From contig CM055100.1 in the NCBI GenBank assembly GCA_029204225.1, positions 10,094,000-10,157,999 on the forward strand: 64,000 nt of DNA, written 5' to 3'. The position numbers were made by a program, and so were the translations under genes. The notes under the pieces were generated by a model. That model was given only the letters and a program-made list of their open reading frames with translations. It was not told where the DNA came from and ran no database searches. This document shows, one piece after another, positions 43,579 to 54,072 of this stretch. The stretch comes from Diphasiastrum complanatum. Taxonomy: Eukaryota > Streptophyta > Lycopodiopsida > Lycopodiales > Lycopodiaceae. Numbering within the stretch: the first letter of the stretch is position 1; each line of letters starts with the position of its first letter.

Positions 43579-43722
43579 TGTTGGAATATCAATCCACACT
43601 CTAGAGAGCTCTATCAAACAAGGCGGATAGTTCAGTGGTAGAGCATCCCATCCGGTATGAGGGAGGTTCTGGGATCAAATCCTAGTCTATCCATCCATAT
43701 TATGATTTATGGATTTCTAACA
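43579..43722 (+). repeat. TRIM right LTR
   Basis: Starts TGTTGGAATATC right after a G-rich polypurine tract and ends GGATTTCTAACA. It carries the second tRNA-like module. Confidence 0.85.
43621..43693 (+). ncRNA. tRNA-like module in TRIM right LTR
   Basis: Second 73-nt copy. Box A is here textbook quality (TAGTTCAGTGGTAGAGC, 43,628 on), while box B has decayed to GGATCAAATCC. The D stem GTTC/GAGC and T stem CTGGG/CCTAG remain paired. The complementary decay of the two modules suggests that neither copy is now under strong constraint. Confidence 0.6.
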
Positions 43723-43869
43723 TTATTTCTGCACGCATATTCATTCAGAGAAAAAATTGTTCTATTAGTACATAGATCATATACAAACCCACTTGAAGAC
43801 ACTGATATTAGTTTGATTTATTCAAACTTTCATCGTGTTCTCCGTGGAAGAATAATTACTACTTTTTCT
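43723..43869. other. Unassigned flank of the TRIM
   Basis: AT-rich, no gene; separates the TRIM from the CT-cored repeat array. Confidence 0.4.
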
Positions 43870-44668
43870 ACATATGTGGCCTGTTACACAAGCCTATGGT
43901 AGTCCTACATGTCTTACGACGTGGGAAGTTCCAACCCTACATGGTTTTCCATGTGGTAGGCCTACGCTTCTTGCCACGTGTAGCTTGCGCGCCCCAGCTT
44001 TCTCTCTCTAGGTCCACTCAAGCCTATGTGACAAATCCTAGTTGGCTTGCCACACAAGCCTATGGCAAGCCTATGTGACAACTTACAACATGTTTGCATG
44101 GCAGACATGAGGCCTATGCAAGCCTATGTGGTCTGCCATGCAAGCCTATGGTAGGTCTACATGGCTTGCCACATGTCAGCTTTCGAGCCCACCTCTCTAT
44201 ATATCTCTCTCTCTCTGGGTCCACTCAGGCCTACATAGTAGAGCTCGGTTGTGGCTTGTCACACAAGCCTATGGTAGGCCTACATGGTTTGCCATGTGAC
44301 AAACCCCAAGCTTACATGATTTGCCATGTGGCTTGGCATGTGCCAACCTATGATAGGCTTGGTAGATAGTAGGCCTATGTGGCCTACTACACAAGTCTAT
44401 GGTAGGCCTATGTGGCTTGCTACAAGGCCAGTGCCAAGCCTACATGGTTTTCCACCTAGCAGGCCTACGTGGCTTGCCATGTGACAACTTTCGAGCCCCA
44501 ATTCTCTCTCTCTCTCTCTCTCTCTCTCTATGTCCACTCAAGCGTACGTGGTAGAGCATGGTTGGCTTGCCATGCAAGCCTATGCTAGAACTACATGGTT
44601 TGCCACTGCCATGTGGCAAGCCCCAAGCTTGCACGACTTGTCATGGGGTAGGCCTACATGGCAGTCTG

Positions 44669-46050
44669 TGTTGGCTCTGATACCACTTTTGTAGGCGTAG
44701 AGGAAGCTCTAATACCAATCTTATTGGTTCGTGAGATGGAAATTATCAGCTCTGATACCACATATGTTGGGTGAATGTCTACAAATGAAAGACAACAATA
44801 ATGATAATGAAAGAACAATAATAACTATATTCAACAGGATCGTGGATTACTTAGAGAACGGAGATTACGAACTGTTCTTATGTGTTGAATAAGATTACAA
44901 GTGTAGGATTCTTAGACTGTCGTGAAAGAGAGATTGTGAAACGATTAGACATTTGAGACAGCCATGCAATTCTCTAATGCTGATAATCTAATATGTAGAG
45001 AATGTAGAAATAATTTAGGCGTTAGAGAATGCCATACATTTCTCTTTATAATGATGTTTGCGTAAGAGGAGTGAGAGTTAATTTCATTCAACAATAATGC
45101 AAAAGATGTAGAACAGTAGCAAATTTGTATAATAAAGTTGTAGTAACAACGATCAGACCACACTACAATTGCGCTGATAAGCGCGTGATCCTACTCACAT
45201 ATTCAAATCAATTGTTAAAGTTCTGAATATATCTCTCTCTATAATCACTAACTCTGAGGAGTCAGCTACTGAAAGACCCGTTATGGTCGTTTGATCTCTG
45301 TCAAATTATCCTCTGATATATGATAACTTATCTGTCCTATCTTCAATCGCTCATTTACATTTATAGCAACTAGAAGATCTTGTATTATTCTAGCTTTACA
45401 TTTACAAGATCGCTTAACAGTTGATTGACTGACTAATTAGAACAGTTGTTACTGGAGTGTGAAGACGTAGACAACTTGAGAAATCCTATGTATTTCTGTA
45501 GTGTCAAATTTTTTGCCTGTGTAGAATCCCGTGTAAAACTACAGTGTCGGCATTTTTTGCATGTGTAGAATTCCATGTAAAACTGCACTGTCAAGTTTTT
45601 TGCCTGTGTAGAATCCCGTGTAAAATTACAGTGTCAGGTTTTTCGCTTTTTCCCAAGGTAGAAATTACATGAAAAAATGCAGTGTCGCATTTTTCGCTTT
45701 TTGTTGCCTTTCAAAAACTGCATGTAAAAATGCAGTGTCGCATTTTTTTGCTTTTTGTCGCCTGTCGGAAATTGCATGTAAAAATGCAGTGTTGCATTTT
45801 TCGCATTTTTGGAAGTGTTTGAAATGGCCTAAAAACTGAGAACACAAGTGTCACAAAAATAAAGGCGACAATGTCGGGTTTTTTGCCTGTTAGAAATTGT
45901 GAGGAAAAATACAGACTGTAGCGACAATTAGTCTAAAAATGCAGACTGTTGAAAAATAGTTCATTTTCTGCAGGTTTCATTTGAGAGAGTAAAATTGAGA
46001 GAAGGAAGGAGGGCAATTAGGAAGAGTAGGAGTAAGATTAAATTCCAATA
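44669..46050 (-). mobile_element. LTR-type insertion with GTCTG target duplication
   Basis: Bounded by GTCTG at 44,664-44,668 and 46,051-46,055. Removing it restores the array sequence (compare the uninterrupted GGCAGCCTACGACAGG at 36,041). A primer-site complement GCTCTGATACCA at 44,749-44,760 and an LTR start TGTTGGGTGAATG at 44,765 show a minus-strand LTR running to 46,050 (~1.29 kb). A second primer-like GGCTCTGATACCA lies at 44,673-44,685, next to the left edge. It is therefore a solo-LTR-like derivative with a short piece of leader. Its right part has LTR-internal repeats and its end (TTCCAATA) resembles that of the Copia LTRs at 47-48 kb. Confidence 0.75.
45490..45960. repeat. ~50-bp minisatellite within the LTR
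   Basis: At least six drifting units of the form TGTAAAA(A/C)TGCAGTGTCGCATTTTT..GCCTGT, near 45,500, 45,545, 45,590, 45,660, 45,715 and 45,775. Related phrases occur in the Copia LTRs near 47,800-47,930 and 62,010-62,150, so this is a family feature that has expanded here. Confidence 0.75.
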
Positions 46051-46208
46051 GTCTGTGACAGGCTTGGTAGATAGCAGACCTATGACATGCCTATGTGGCC
46101 TGCAACACAAGCCTATGGTAGTCCTACGTGCTTTCCATGTGGCAAGTCCCAAGCCTACTTGGTTTACACGTGGCAAGCCTATGTGGCTTGCCATGTGGCA
46201 ATTTTCGA

Positions 46209-46267
<59 letters not shown>

Positions 46268-46400
46268 GGTCCACTCAAGCCTATGTGGTAGAGCCAGATT
46301 GGTTCTCCACACAAGCATATGGTATGCCTACGTGGTTTGCCACATGGCAACCCCAAGTCTGCATAATTTGCCATGTGTCCTACCCATGTGGCAGATAAAA

Positions 46401-46883
46401 CAACTTGAGACATATCCATTTATGACCAAGTACATCCGAGACTGTAACCAACAGAAGATCCGACAAGTCTCTAAATTGTAACTAAAGTTACATCCGACAA
46501 GAGTCACCATATTTTATATCCGGCTCCTCAATCCCTCATCACATCCGCTTTTTTGTTCGATGTTTGACTACTTCATATTGATTGAAATACATCTGATGAC
46601 CATCTTCCTATCTTACATCCGATGCTATATCCGATAGTTAGTATACTACTAGAACCAACTGAACGTCAACACCGAGGCTTCCATCCAAATGTTTTGAACC
46701 GACTCTCTTCCACCAAACTCTTCAATCGAGTCTTTACTAAGGAACTCAAACCAAGTCTCCTCGACCGAGAGGTTCAACTGAAGTTTTCCACCGTAGGCAC
46801 TATCTGGCATCCACTATCTAATGCATGAAATTTTTGTTTGACAAGTACTCTGTATTTATTGTGAAATTTTTTATTTATCTACT
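46401..46883. other. No gene; recurrent (T/C)A(C/T)ATCCGA motif
   Basis: Between ~46,430 and 46,640 the octamer TACATCCGA or a one-to-two-base variant occurs about eight times (near 46,431, 46,458, 46,491, 46,519, 46,545, 46,590, 46,615, 46,629). No ORF is supported. The right edge is the truncated end of the Copia LTR. Confidence 0.45.
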
Positions 46884-48002
46884 CGAGAGAAACAAACTCG
46901 AATAGAATGTGTTCGTGCACAGCGGAATGAGCTACCTCACTCTTTCCCTAAGCATGACTACTCCTATAAAAAACAAACAGAATGTTAGTGATAGAAATCA
47001 TGTTCGATCTGATTACGTAGCCAAACATAAAGCAACAAAACATCAGAAAGATAATTTGTCGCGATCAGCTAGACAAATTAATTGTCGCGAACAATTCGCA
47101 AAGAGCTAGACTGGGATAATTAGTCACAAAAGACAAGACTAAATATTAGTCGCCAATAGCTAGACTAGTAATAATTCGCTAAGAACAGACTACCAGATTG
47201 AGCAATAATAGAGTCAGACAGAATGTAGAAAGACATAGCAATATTGACACAAATATGAACGCGGAACAAGCAGAGTTGTTATCAGATTAAGTATAGCAAA
47301 ATATACAGGTCAATAATGCTGGTGAGCACAAGACAATAGCGGACAAAACCGCGTGCTTCACAAAGCTAATCCAATCTGTGAAAGGAATAAACCTATTACT
47401 GACAATGCAAAGAATTGATGCGCAAAGGCATCTACTTCATCTATCTCTGATAAGCTTATGATGCTATTACTTTTACACACTGTCTAGAATATGCAAACGG
47501 TATCCAACATATATATATAATTTTACAGGTGTGCAGATGAAGAAGGTACAAAGTGGATGTGTTGTTTGTGGAAGATCGTGGGTGGTTGCTGTCGTTGTCA
47601 AATCTGTTAGCACAGTTGCATAGGATGAGCGTGAGAAGGTCACGACGTCAGCCTTTGCTGAAATGAATGTTGGTGAAGATGCGAAAAATGCGACACTCTG
47701 ACAAATGCCTTAAGATTTGATTTACAAGGTGCCTTTGTTTTTCCGTAAGGGCACCTTCGGCATTTTGTAGGGCAATGTCATCTTTTTTGTCTGTCACAAA
47801 TCACGTGTAAATATACAGTGTTGCATTTTTCGTCTTTTTCGCATGTGAAAATTTACTTGTATTTATATAGATAGTCGCATTTTTTGCCTATCTTATTTTA
47901 CATGTAAATATGCAGACTGTGCGACAACATGAGTAAAAAATGCAGCATGAATGGAGGCAAATTAAAATAGGATTTAGGAGAGTAGAGGAGATAAATCCAA
48001 CA
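46884..48002 (-). mobile_element. 3' LTR of old Copia element C1, truncated
   Basis: About 1.12 kb matching the LTR at 61,022-62,224 from GAGAAACAAACTCGAA to the end TCCAACA at 48,002, with scattered substitutions and small indels. About 75-80 bp present at the left of the other LTR are missing here. The adjoining CCCCCCCTTA (minus strand TAAGGGGGGG, 48,003-48,012) is the polypurine tract. Confidence 0.85.
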
Positions 48003-48114
48003 CCCCCCCTTAATCTGGATTTGTGAACGCCTTGATCTTCAGACTAAGCAATGCACAAAATCTGTTGTGTGCATTAACACTTAATGCCTTCGTGAATATA
48101 TCTGCAACCATGTC

Positions 48115-49539
48115 CTACATTCTGCAGTATGTTAAGCTCACCTTCTTGTTGAGAACCTTGCCCCTAATGTAGTGATATCTGATTTCAATGTGCTTACTCC
48201 TAGAGTGAAATCTAGGGTTGGCCGATAAGGCAATAGCACTCTGATTATCACAGAATAAAATTGTGGGGTTGTACTGATACAAATTAATGTCTGACAGTAA
48301 ATTTCTCAACCAAAACGCTTTCTTAATAGATTGAGAAGCAGCAATGTATTATGCTTCTGTAGAAGAAAGTGCGATAGAGGTTTGCTTACGACTGTTCCAT
48401 GAGATAGGACCGTCGTTGAAGAAGAATGCAAATCCAGATGTGGACTTATGATTGTCTACATCTCCTCCCTAGCTTGTATCAGAGTATCCACTAAGTTTAT
48501 GAAGATTGTCGTTGCTGACTTCTCCATAGTAGATGCACTGGTCCATGGTAGCTCAAATATACCTCATGACTCTTATGAGAGCCTTCCAATGGATAATGCC
48601 AGGATTAGCCATATATTGGTTGAGTGAGATTACAAAAAAAGAGATGTCTGGTCTTGTACAGACTATTGCGTACATGAGAGATCCAAGTATCGATCGATAA
48701 GGATACTCTCTCATGTGCTCTTCTTCTTGCTTGGTCTGAGGACATTGGTCCTTTGACAAATGCAGACCTGGATCCATCGGTGAGTGAGCTAACTTACAAT
48801 TCATTAGATTGTATCTATTAAGAACATTATGAAGATACCTTTGTTGAGTGATATAAATTAGTCGTCTTGCTCTATCTCTATGGATCTGAATGCCTAGACA
48901 GAACTAAGCTTCGTCCTAATCAGTCATGTCGAACTCTGAAAACAACATCTGCTTAGAATCCTTAACCAAATTGGTATTGTTGCTGAAAAACAACGTATCA
49001 TCCACGTATAAGGTGATGATAATGAAGGATCGCTGCACTGACTTGGAATAGACGTTGCAATCAACAGTGCTTGGTTGGAATCCTTGTTCAATGAGGAATG
49101 TGTTGATCCTCTGAAACCAAGCTCTGGCAGACTGTTTCAAGCCGTAGAGTGCTTTGTGGAGTTTACAGACATGATTCTTCATACCTTTCAGAACGTATCC
49201 TTCAGGCTGGATCATGTAGATGTCTTCTTGTATAACTTCATTCAGATAAGTTGTTTGTACATCAAGTTGATGTACTTCGAGGTTGCCAGCTGCAACGTAA
49301 GATAAGAGGGCTCGGATCAACGAATGTTTGACTACTAACCTGAAAGTCTCATTGTAGTCGACGTTGGAGATCTGAGTGAATCCTTGTGCTACTAGTCTTG
49401 CCTTCCTTTGATCAATTGCTCCATTGGCATTGTATTTGATCTTAAAGATCCATTTGCAATCAATGATATGATAGCCAATAAGAGCTTCGACTAGTGACCA
49501 TGTCTGGTTCTTGATCAAAGAGGAATACTCTCTGTCCAT
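48115..49539 (-). pseudogene. Copia RT and RNase H of element C1
   Basis: The RT frame (49,539-48,916) carries WIFKIKYNANGAIDQRKARL, the first Asp in QLDVQTTYLNEV, LYGLKQSARAWFQRI and the catalytic box LYVDDTLFFSN. After stops, LNQYMANPGIIHWKALIRVM (48,804-48,553) and the RNase H segment ILFCDNQSAIALSANPRFHS with HIEIRYHYIRGKV (48,309-48,115) complete the pol end. Several stops and phase changes interrupt it. Sense is minus, 110 bp from the polypurine tract. Confidence 0.88.
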
Positions 49540-50560
49540 AGCTTCTCTCTAGATATCAGAGTCTGGTTGGCTAAGTGTCTCTTCGATTGTCGTCGGTTTT
49601 CGTATCAAGAGACATGCAGACTCATGAGTATACCTTGTGGGTTGTATGCGCACTCGACTTGATCTTCTGGGTGGAATCGACTGATGAACCACTCTGATTC
49701 GTTGTCAAGTAGTGGGTCGACGATGGACACGCTTGAGCCAGAAGTCCGGATTGTCATGTCAATGACAGGTGATGAAGGTTCTCTTGGAACAATATCCTCG
49801 TATTTGATATCGATGAACTGATCCTCGATAAAGACTTTATCCCGGTTATACAAGACTTGCTGGGTATTAGGAACATACAGCTTGTATGTATTATCAGATG
49901 AAGTATATCCAATCAAAATGGTCTTGAGACCTTGGAAGTCCAATTTCTTCCTCGTGTCTTTTGGGATCTGCAAGTAGGCAACACATCCGAACACTCTTAG
50001 GTTTTTCACGAAGGGCTTAGAGCCTGTCCACACCTCGTGGGGTGTCTTGCCTGAGAGGACCTTGGTCAAACATCTGTTTTGGACGTAAGCTACAGTGGTG
50101 GGCAGCGATGCATGCGCTGGCATACATTTGGCTGATTCAACTAGGGTACGGTTCTTCCTCTTGGCTAAGCCATTAGACTGAGGACTGTAAGGAGTGATGA
50201 ATTGTTGTTCAATGCCTTGGCTTTGGAAATACTCTTTAAACTCGATAGAGATATATTCTCCACCATTGTCTTACCTTAGGGTCTTGATCGTCCTTCCAAT
50301 CTCTTTTTCTACACGCTCCTTGAAGATTCCGAAGCAGTTGAAGGCTTCTGATTTCCTCTTTATAAAGTACACCATAGTCCTTCTGGAAAATTCATCAATA
50401 ACAGCTATAAAATACTTTGCATCCTTCAACGAAAGATTTTTCATCGAGCCACAAATGTCTGAATGTACAATGTCTAACAATCCTCTAGCAATATGCTGAT
50501 GGCTTGATTAAAATGGTTTTCTAGTCTGTTTACCAACTAGACAATCTTGACAGACAGGTA
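49540..50560 (-). pseudogene. Copia integrase of element C1
   Basis: Core: LDIVHSDICGSM with the first catalytic Asp, then AVIDEFSRRTMVYFI (50,480-50,271). The C-terminal part (50,123-49,605) has VAYVQNRCLTKVLSGKTPHE, VFGCVAYLQIPKDTRKKLDF and ILIGYTSSDNTYKLY. The zinc-finger half is eroded, and a stop lies between the two open segments. Confidence 0.85.
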
Positions 50561-51113
50561 ACTCGACTTTTGCCAAACTCAATTTTTATTTGCATGAATA
50601 GAAGTACTGAGCACCTGACTAGTATCCATGCCTCTTTCCGAATGCTAGGATCTTGCTTGTCCTATCAACTACTTTGCACTAATCACATTCAAATTCTACT
50701 CTATATCCTAGATCCTGCTTACAGAGAGCAGATTTGTATATAAATTTGCTATAGATAGGACTTTAGAGAGTAGCTTAGATTGATCATTTGCAAAATTCAA
50801 TCTCACAGTACCTTCACCTTTAATAGCTTGTGTGCTATTGTCGCCAAGGTGAACATATTTATTGGTATTGCAAGGTGTATATCACTCAAAACAGCCAACG
50901 AGGCTAGTCATATGTTGAGTGGCACCGGAATCCAAGAACCAAGAACTATCATCGGATGCTCCTTGATGGCTGGTCATGAAGGCATCATGATCCGCTTCTT
51001 GAATAGGCTGTGGAGCTTCTGTAGCTGCATTTGCCACATGATTCGACTGCCCCTTGTTGTTGTTCTTTGCTTGCAGTATTCGACAATCTTGAATTTCGTG
51101 GGTGTTTCTGTGG
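50561..51113 (-). pseudogene. Copia protease and downstream half of gag zinc knuckle, C1
   Basis: The active site reads WFLDSGATQHMTS. Upstream in the same frame is the second half of a gag zinc knuckle, RNTHEIQDCRILQAKNN, whose first half (FCRYCKR) lies nine kilobases away at ~60,130. The two halves give a proper C-x2-C-x4-H-x4-C when brought together, proving that everything between is inserted. Downstream, LSKVLSIANLYTNLLS fits the protease C-terminus. Confidence 0.85.
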
Positions 51114-52009
51114 TACATTTGCTTAATAGTGTTCATAACACTATAGCGGATTTTGGTATGATTATGAAGCCAGTCATTGGGTTTTAGTTCTGATATTGCC
51201 ATAGATATACTAGAAGGTAATGTAAGTTTGAATCCATTCACCTCATATGTAATCCATCTCAAATATTCTTTTCAATGATTTAATGTTTTCCATTTACTAA
51301 TTCTCATATTCTCTCCAATCAAGCAAACTTAATTCGATTCAATCTTTGATGCAATTGCTATGATATATCTACGAAAGCTTGACCATCTTTCTCAATGGTT
51401 TTTTCATGATAATGTATGTGGTTTTGGAAATATATAATATATATATTTATAGCTCTAATGGTGTTTTTCAACCACGTTGAGCCATAGCTTTTCCATGTTT
51501 TTCAATGGATTAGCAATATGTGATTTATTATGCTTGTAAATTGCAATTATATTTGTTTAGCATATGGAACATTCTGTGAAAACAAAACAGAATGTAAATA
51601 TTTCTCATGTTGATTGTGTTTTACCTCAAACATTAAATCAGTGAATTATTACTGACTATAAAATTATAATTCTTACTGCAGAAGGTAAATCCGTTACTCA
51701 TCTCTTGCTGCATTGCACATTTAGTATAAATAGACTAATCTTCCCATTCTTTAATTCCATTCATAGCCTTAAAATAACGTTTACTCATCTTCTATATGTA
51801 TTATGAAGTGAATTAAGACATCAGTAAAAATAGAGAGATAAACAATGAAGATTACCTCAGTCTTCTTGCTTCTGACTTAAGTTTCAAGGAACTATCCTTT
51901 AGGCCAAAGTCATTCTTCAACAGGTCCGGTTCAATACGTACTTCATTGTTTCAAAGTCACTTTGAATATTTTCTATAAGTGCACAAAATTCCTTTCACAC
52001 TGCGGTTCC

Positions 52010-52320
52010 AATCTTTAACTTGTCTTCTTCACTAAAAAGTTTGGAACAAGAAGATATAGGAAGGAGGGGGTCGCTGAAGGAAGAAAGGAGACATATAGAG
52101 AAACAGAGGGAGATCGGTCGAGGAAGAGAGAGAGATAGCGACAAATATAGAGAAGTTGGATGAGGGAGAGATGGTAGCGCTGGCCATGAGAGAGAGAGAG
52201 AGGGGGGGGGGTAGATACGCGACTATAGGGAGAGAGAGAGATAAAGCGAACATAGAGAGAGAGAGGAAGATGATTTAAAGGTGGAGAGGGCAATGTTTAG
52301 CATGTATTTTAGGAAGAGAG
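52010..52320. repeat. GA-rich low-complexity tract in insert X
   Basis: Interrupted (GA)n/(GGA)n sequence including GAGAGAGAGAGGGGGGGGG near 52,190-52,210. Open frames here on the minus strand (Leu/Ser-rich) are artefacts. Confidence 0.75.
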
Positions 52321-52475
52321 TGAGATGTAGAACATCGATTGTCTGAGATAGGAAGAGAGATAAGCTGTATGAGAGGGATATAAAAGTTTGTCCATCGCAA
52401 CTAGGAAGAGAATCGAAGTTTTGACCAGCGATTTCAGACAGATAATAAAGCCTGACCAGCGATTTCAGACTAAGA

Positions 52476-53100
52476 TTAAGTCTTACCAGCAATTTCAGAC
52501 AGAGGATAAAGCCCGGCCAACGATTTCAGTAGGCAAGAGCGCAGACAGAGTCTCATGAGAGAGAGAGTTTGAGAAATGCTTCTTCTTATCATATTCCAAA
52601 GATCAATAAATCTGCAGATAGCACCAGTATTTAACGCCAGTCTTTGGAGACCATGGAATCCTCCACAATGTTCTTCCAGAATCGTTGTACTATTCATCAC
52701 AAATGAGAGGCAGAATGCATCAGAAGGCTCCATGCCTCTCTTCATCACCAGAACACTAAAAAATGATCTCTGCTCATAACCAAGAAAACAAGAGCTCTCT
52801 TCTACACTCGAACGAATGAATTGCTTTCTCCTAGATCCCTCCTTCTTATTCTCCTCGTTGAGAGAAAACAGTTCATTTCTATTCCACTTGAAAACACCAA
52901 CATTTTTCATTCCCCATTGAATCCCATCCACTAAATCCAAATTCACCAATCCTTGTGAAAAAATTCATATCCATTTGACACATGTCCATAGTAACTTGGT
53001 TGATTTTAGAAGCACGGAATAGCCCATAGTGAAAACTGCTCCACCGACCATTTGAAGCATCTTTTCTTCATAACTGAACTTCATTGAAGGAAAAAATGCC
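52476..53100 (-). pseudogene. Coding-like fragment in insert X, unknown family
   Basis: A frame from ~53,100 (AFFPSMKFSYEEKMLQMVGG) runs through one TGA near 52,965 into an open stretch 52,949-52,476 (LVDGIQWGMKNVGVFKWNRN, SFVMNSTTILEEHCGGFHGL). It has ordinary amino-acid composition, unlike the repeat-derived frames around it, and no transposase motif I recognise. It may be a captured host exon. Below 52,480 it runs into GA-rich low-complexity DNA. Confidence 0.35.
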
Positions 53101-53371
53101 TTCAATAAGGTTTTCTAGTTTTCATATTGATACAAAGACCTTTATAAACTATTTTGGCCTTACCAAGACAATTCCTTCAAAACCTTTAATCATTGGTATT
53201 CAGATCCATTCGCCCCATTATGATTGCAACATTTGTAATGTTTTAGTCCTTCATTTTCTGTAGAGACATACACTACATTGATTTACAATTCCAACTGCCA
53301 TTTTGGTAGCATGGCTTTAACTCTATCAGTAGCTAACCAATTCGAATTCTTCGATTTTTTTTCAAGAGCTT

Positions 53372-53376
53372 ATTAA
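53372..53376. repeat. C2 target duplication, left copy
   Basis: ATTAA, identical to 59,535-59,539; five bases is the normal length for Copia integrases. Confidence 0.93.
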
Positions 53377-54058
53377 TGTAAAAATTACAGCAAATAAGGA
53401 TCCTAAAACACTTGAAATGATGAGGGAAACAATAGATTATGATTTCATAAGATTAGCACAAGTTGAACCATCAAAATCCATCAAAAATCTATGCTTGAAC
53501 CTCACTAAATGGCCCAAATCCTTGAAGAAGGCTTCACACGTGTGAAAGTACGGCCTCCCACAGTCTGAGTACTGTACACCAGACCTACATTCAATCCTAT
53601 AATCATTAGTAATCACAAGTACTCAAACAATTATGAACATAGAGAGCAATTGCACCATTATGAGAGAAAAAACATGAAATTGCTTGATTGATTTTGGTGA
53701 GATATCATCACCTATATATACAAGATCCATCACGGTTTTGGGCAGGTATGAGTAGCCCTAAACCTATCCCTAATGCTAATTTTGGTGGATCTTTCATCCC
53801 TACCAAGTTAGGGTTGGAATCTTGGAGATCCCTCAACAATGCAAAAATTACCAAAAATAGCTCCTATTTTTTCTCCCTTGTATCTAAGCATAATTTGGAC
53901 TCATTCCAAAGGTTCTAACACTTAGGTCTACTTGAGAACATCCTTATGAATGGAATCCTATGCTATTTGGCACGTGTGACAAGCCACATCATGACCATTT
54001 AACTATTTACAAGTCATATGACCAAAACTAGTCAAGCTAGAATTGTGAATTTTTAACA
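53377..54058 (-). repeat. C2 3' LTR
   Basis: 682 bp, TGTAAAAATTACAG to TTTTTAACA. It contains the perfect 14-bp palindrome TTCACACGTGTGAA (53,533-53,546), with a CACGTG core, and a TATATATA box near 53,712. The same elements are in the other LTR. Confidence 0.96.
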
Positions 54059-54072
54059 CTCCTCCTCACTAT
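54059..54072 (-). other. C2 polypurine tract
   Basis: On the minus strand GTGAGGAGGAG directly precedes the 3' LTR (TGTTAAAAATTC). It primes plus-strand DNA synthesis. The gag-pol stop codon lies immediately upstream of it. Confidence 0.85.

Larger units (their letters stand above)
43314..43722 (+). mobile_element. TRIM: miniature LTR element with tRNA-like LTRs, 409 bp
   Basis: A complete small LTR element: 145-bp left LTR (43,314-43,458), primer site TGGTATCAGAGCC starting at the next base, ~95-bp interior with no ORF, a G-run polypurine tract (43,569-43,578), and a 144-bp right LTR (43,579-43,722). Both LTRs begin TGTTGGA and end TTTCTAACA. They are similar but not identical (about ten differences by eye), so the insertion is not recent. 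It must borrow all enzymes. Target duplications at the exact borders are unclear: TTATTTCT occurs on both sides but is offset by AACA on the left. The unusual feature is the tRNA-like module in each LTR. Confidence 0.85.
43870..46400. repeat. CT-cored repeat array, interrupted by an LTR insertion
   Basis: Units of ~200-340 bp share CACAAGCCTATGGTAGGCC, CTACATGGTTTGCCATGTGG and GGCTTGCCATGTGGCAACTT, then a (CT)n run followed by GGTCCACTCAAGCCTA. The CT runs lie near 44,000, 44,203-44,217, 44,502-44,528 and 46,211-46,266. The array is continuous if the 1,382-bp insertion at 44,669-46,050 is removed. The same unit occurs at 35,986-36,290. Apparent ORFs across it are rich in repeated Ala/Tyr/Val/Met and are not genes. 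Confidence 0.8.

Noticed and set aside
43356-43693. Two functional tRNA genes in tandem
   Set aside because: Anticodon stems are defective (extra A), boxes are unevenly decayed, and both lie symmetrically inside LTRs with primer site and polypurine tract between them.
53688-53918. 76-codon ORF present twice (also 59,164-59,394)
   Set aside because: It is antisense sequence within the two C2 LTRs; the duplication reflects the LTR pair, not a gene family.
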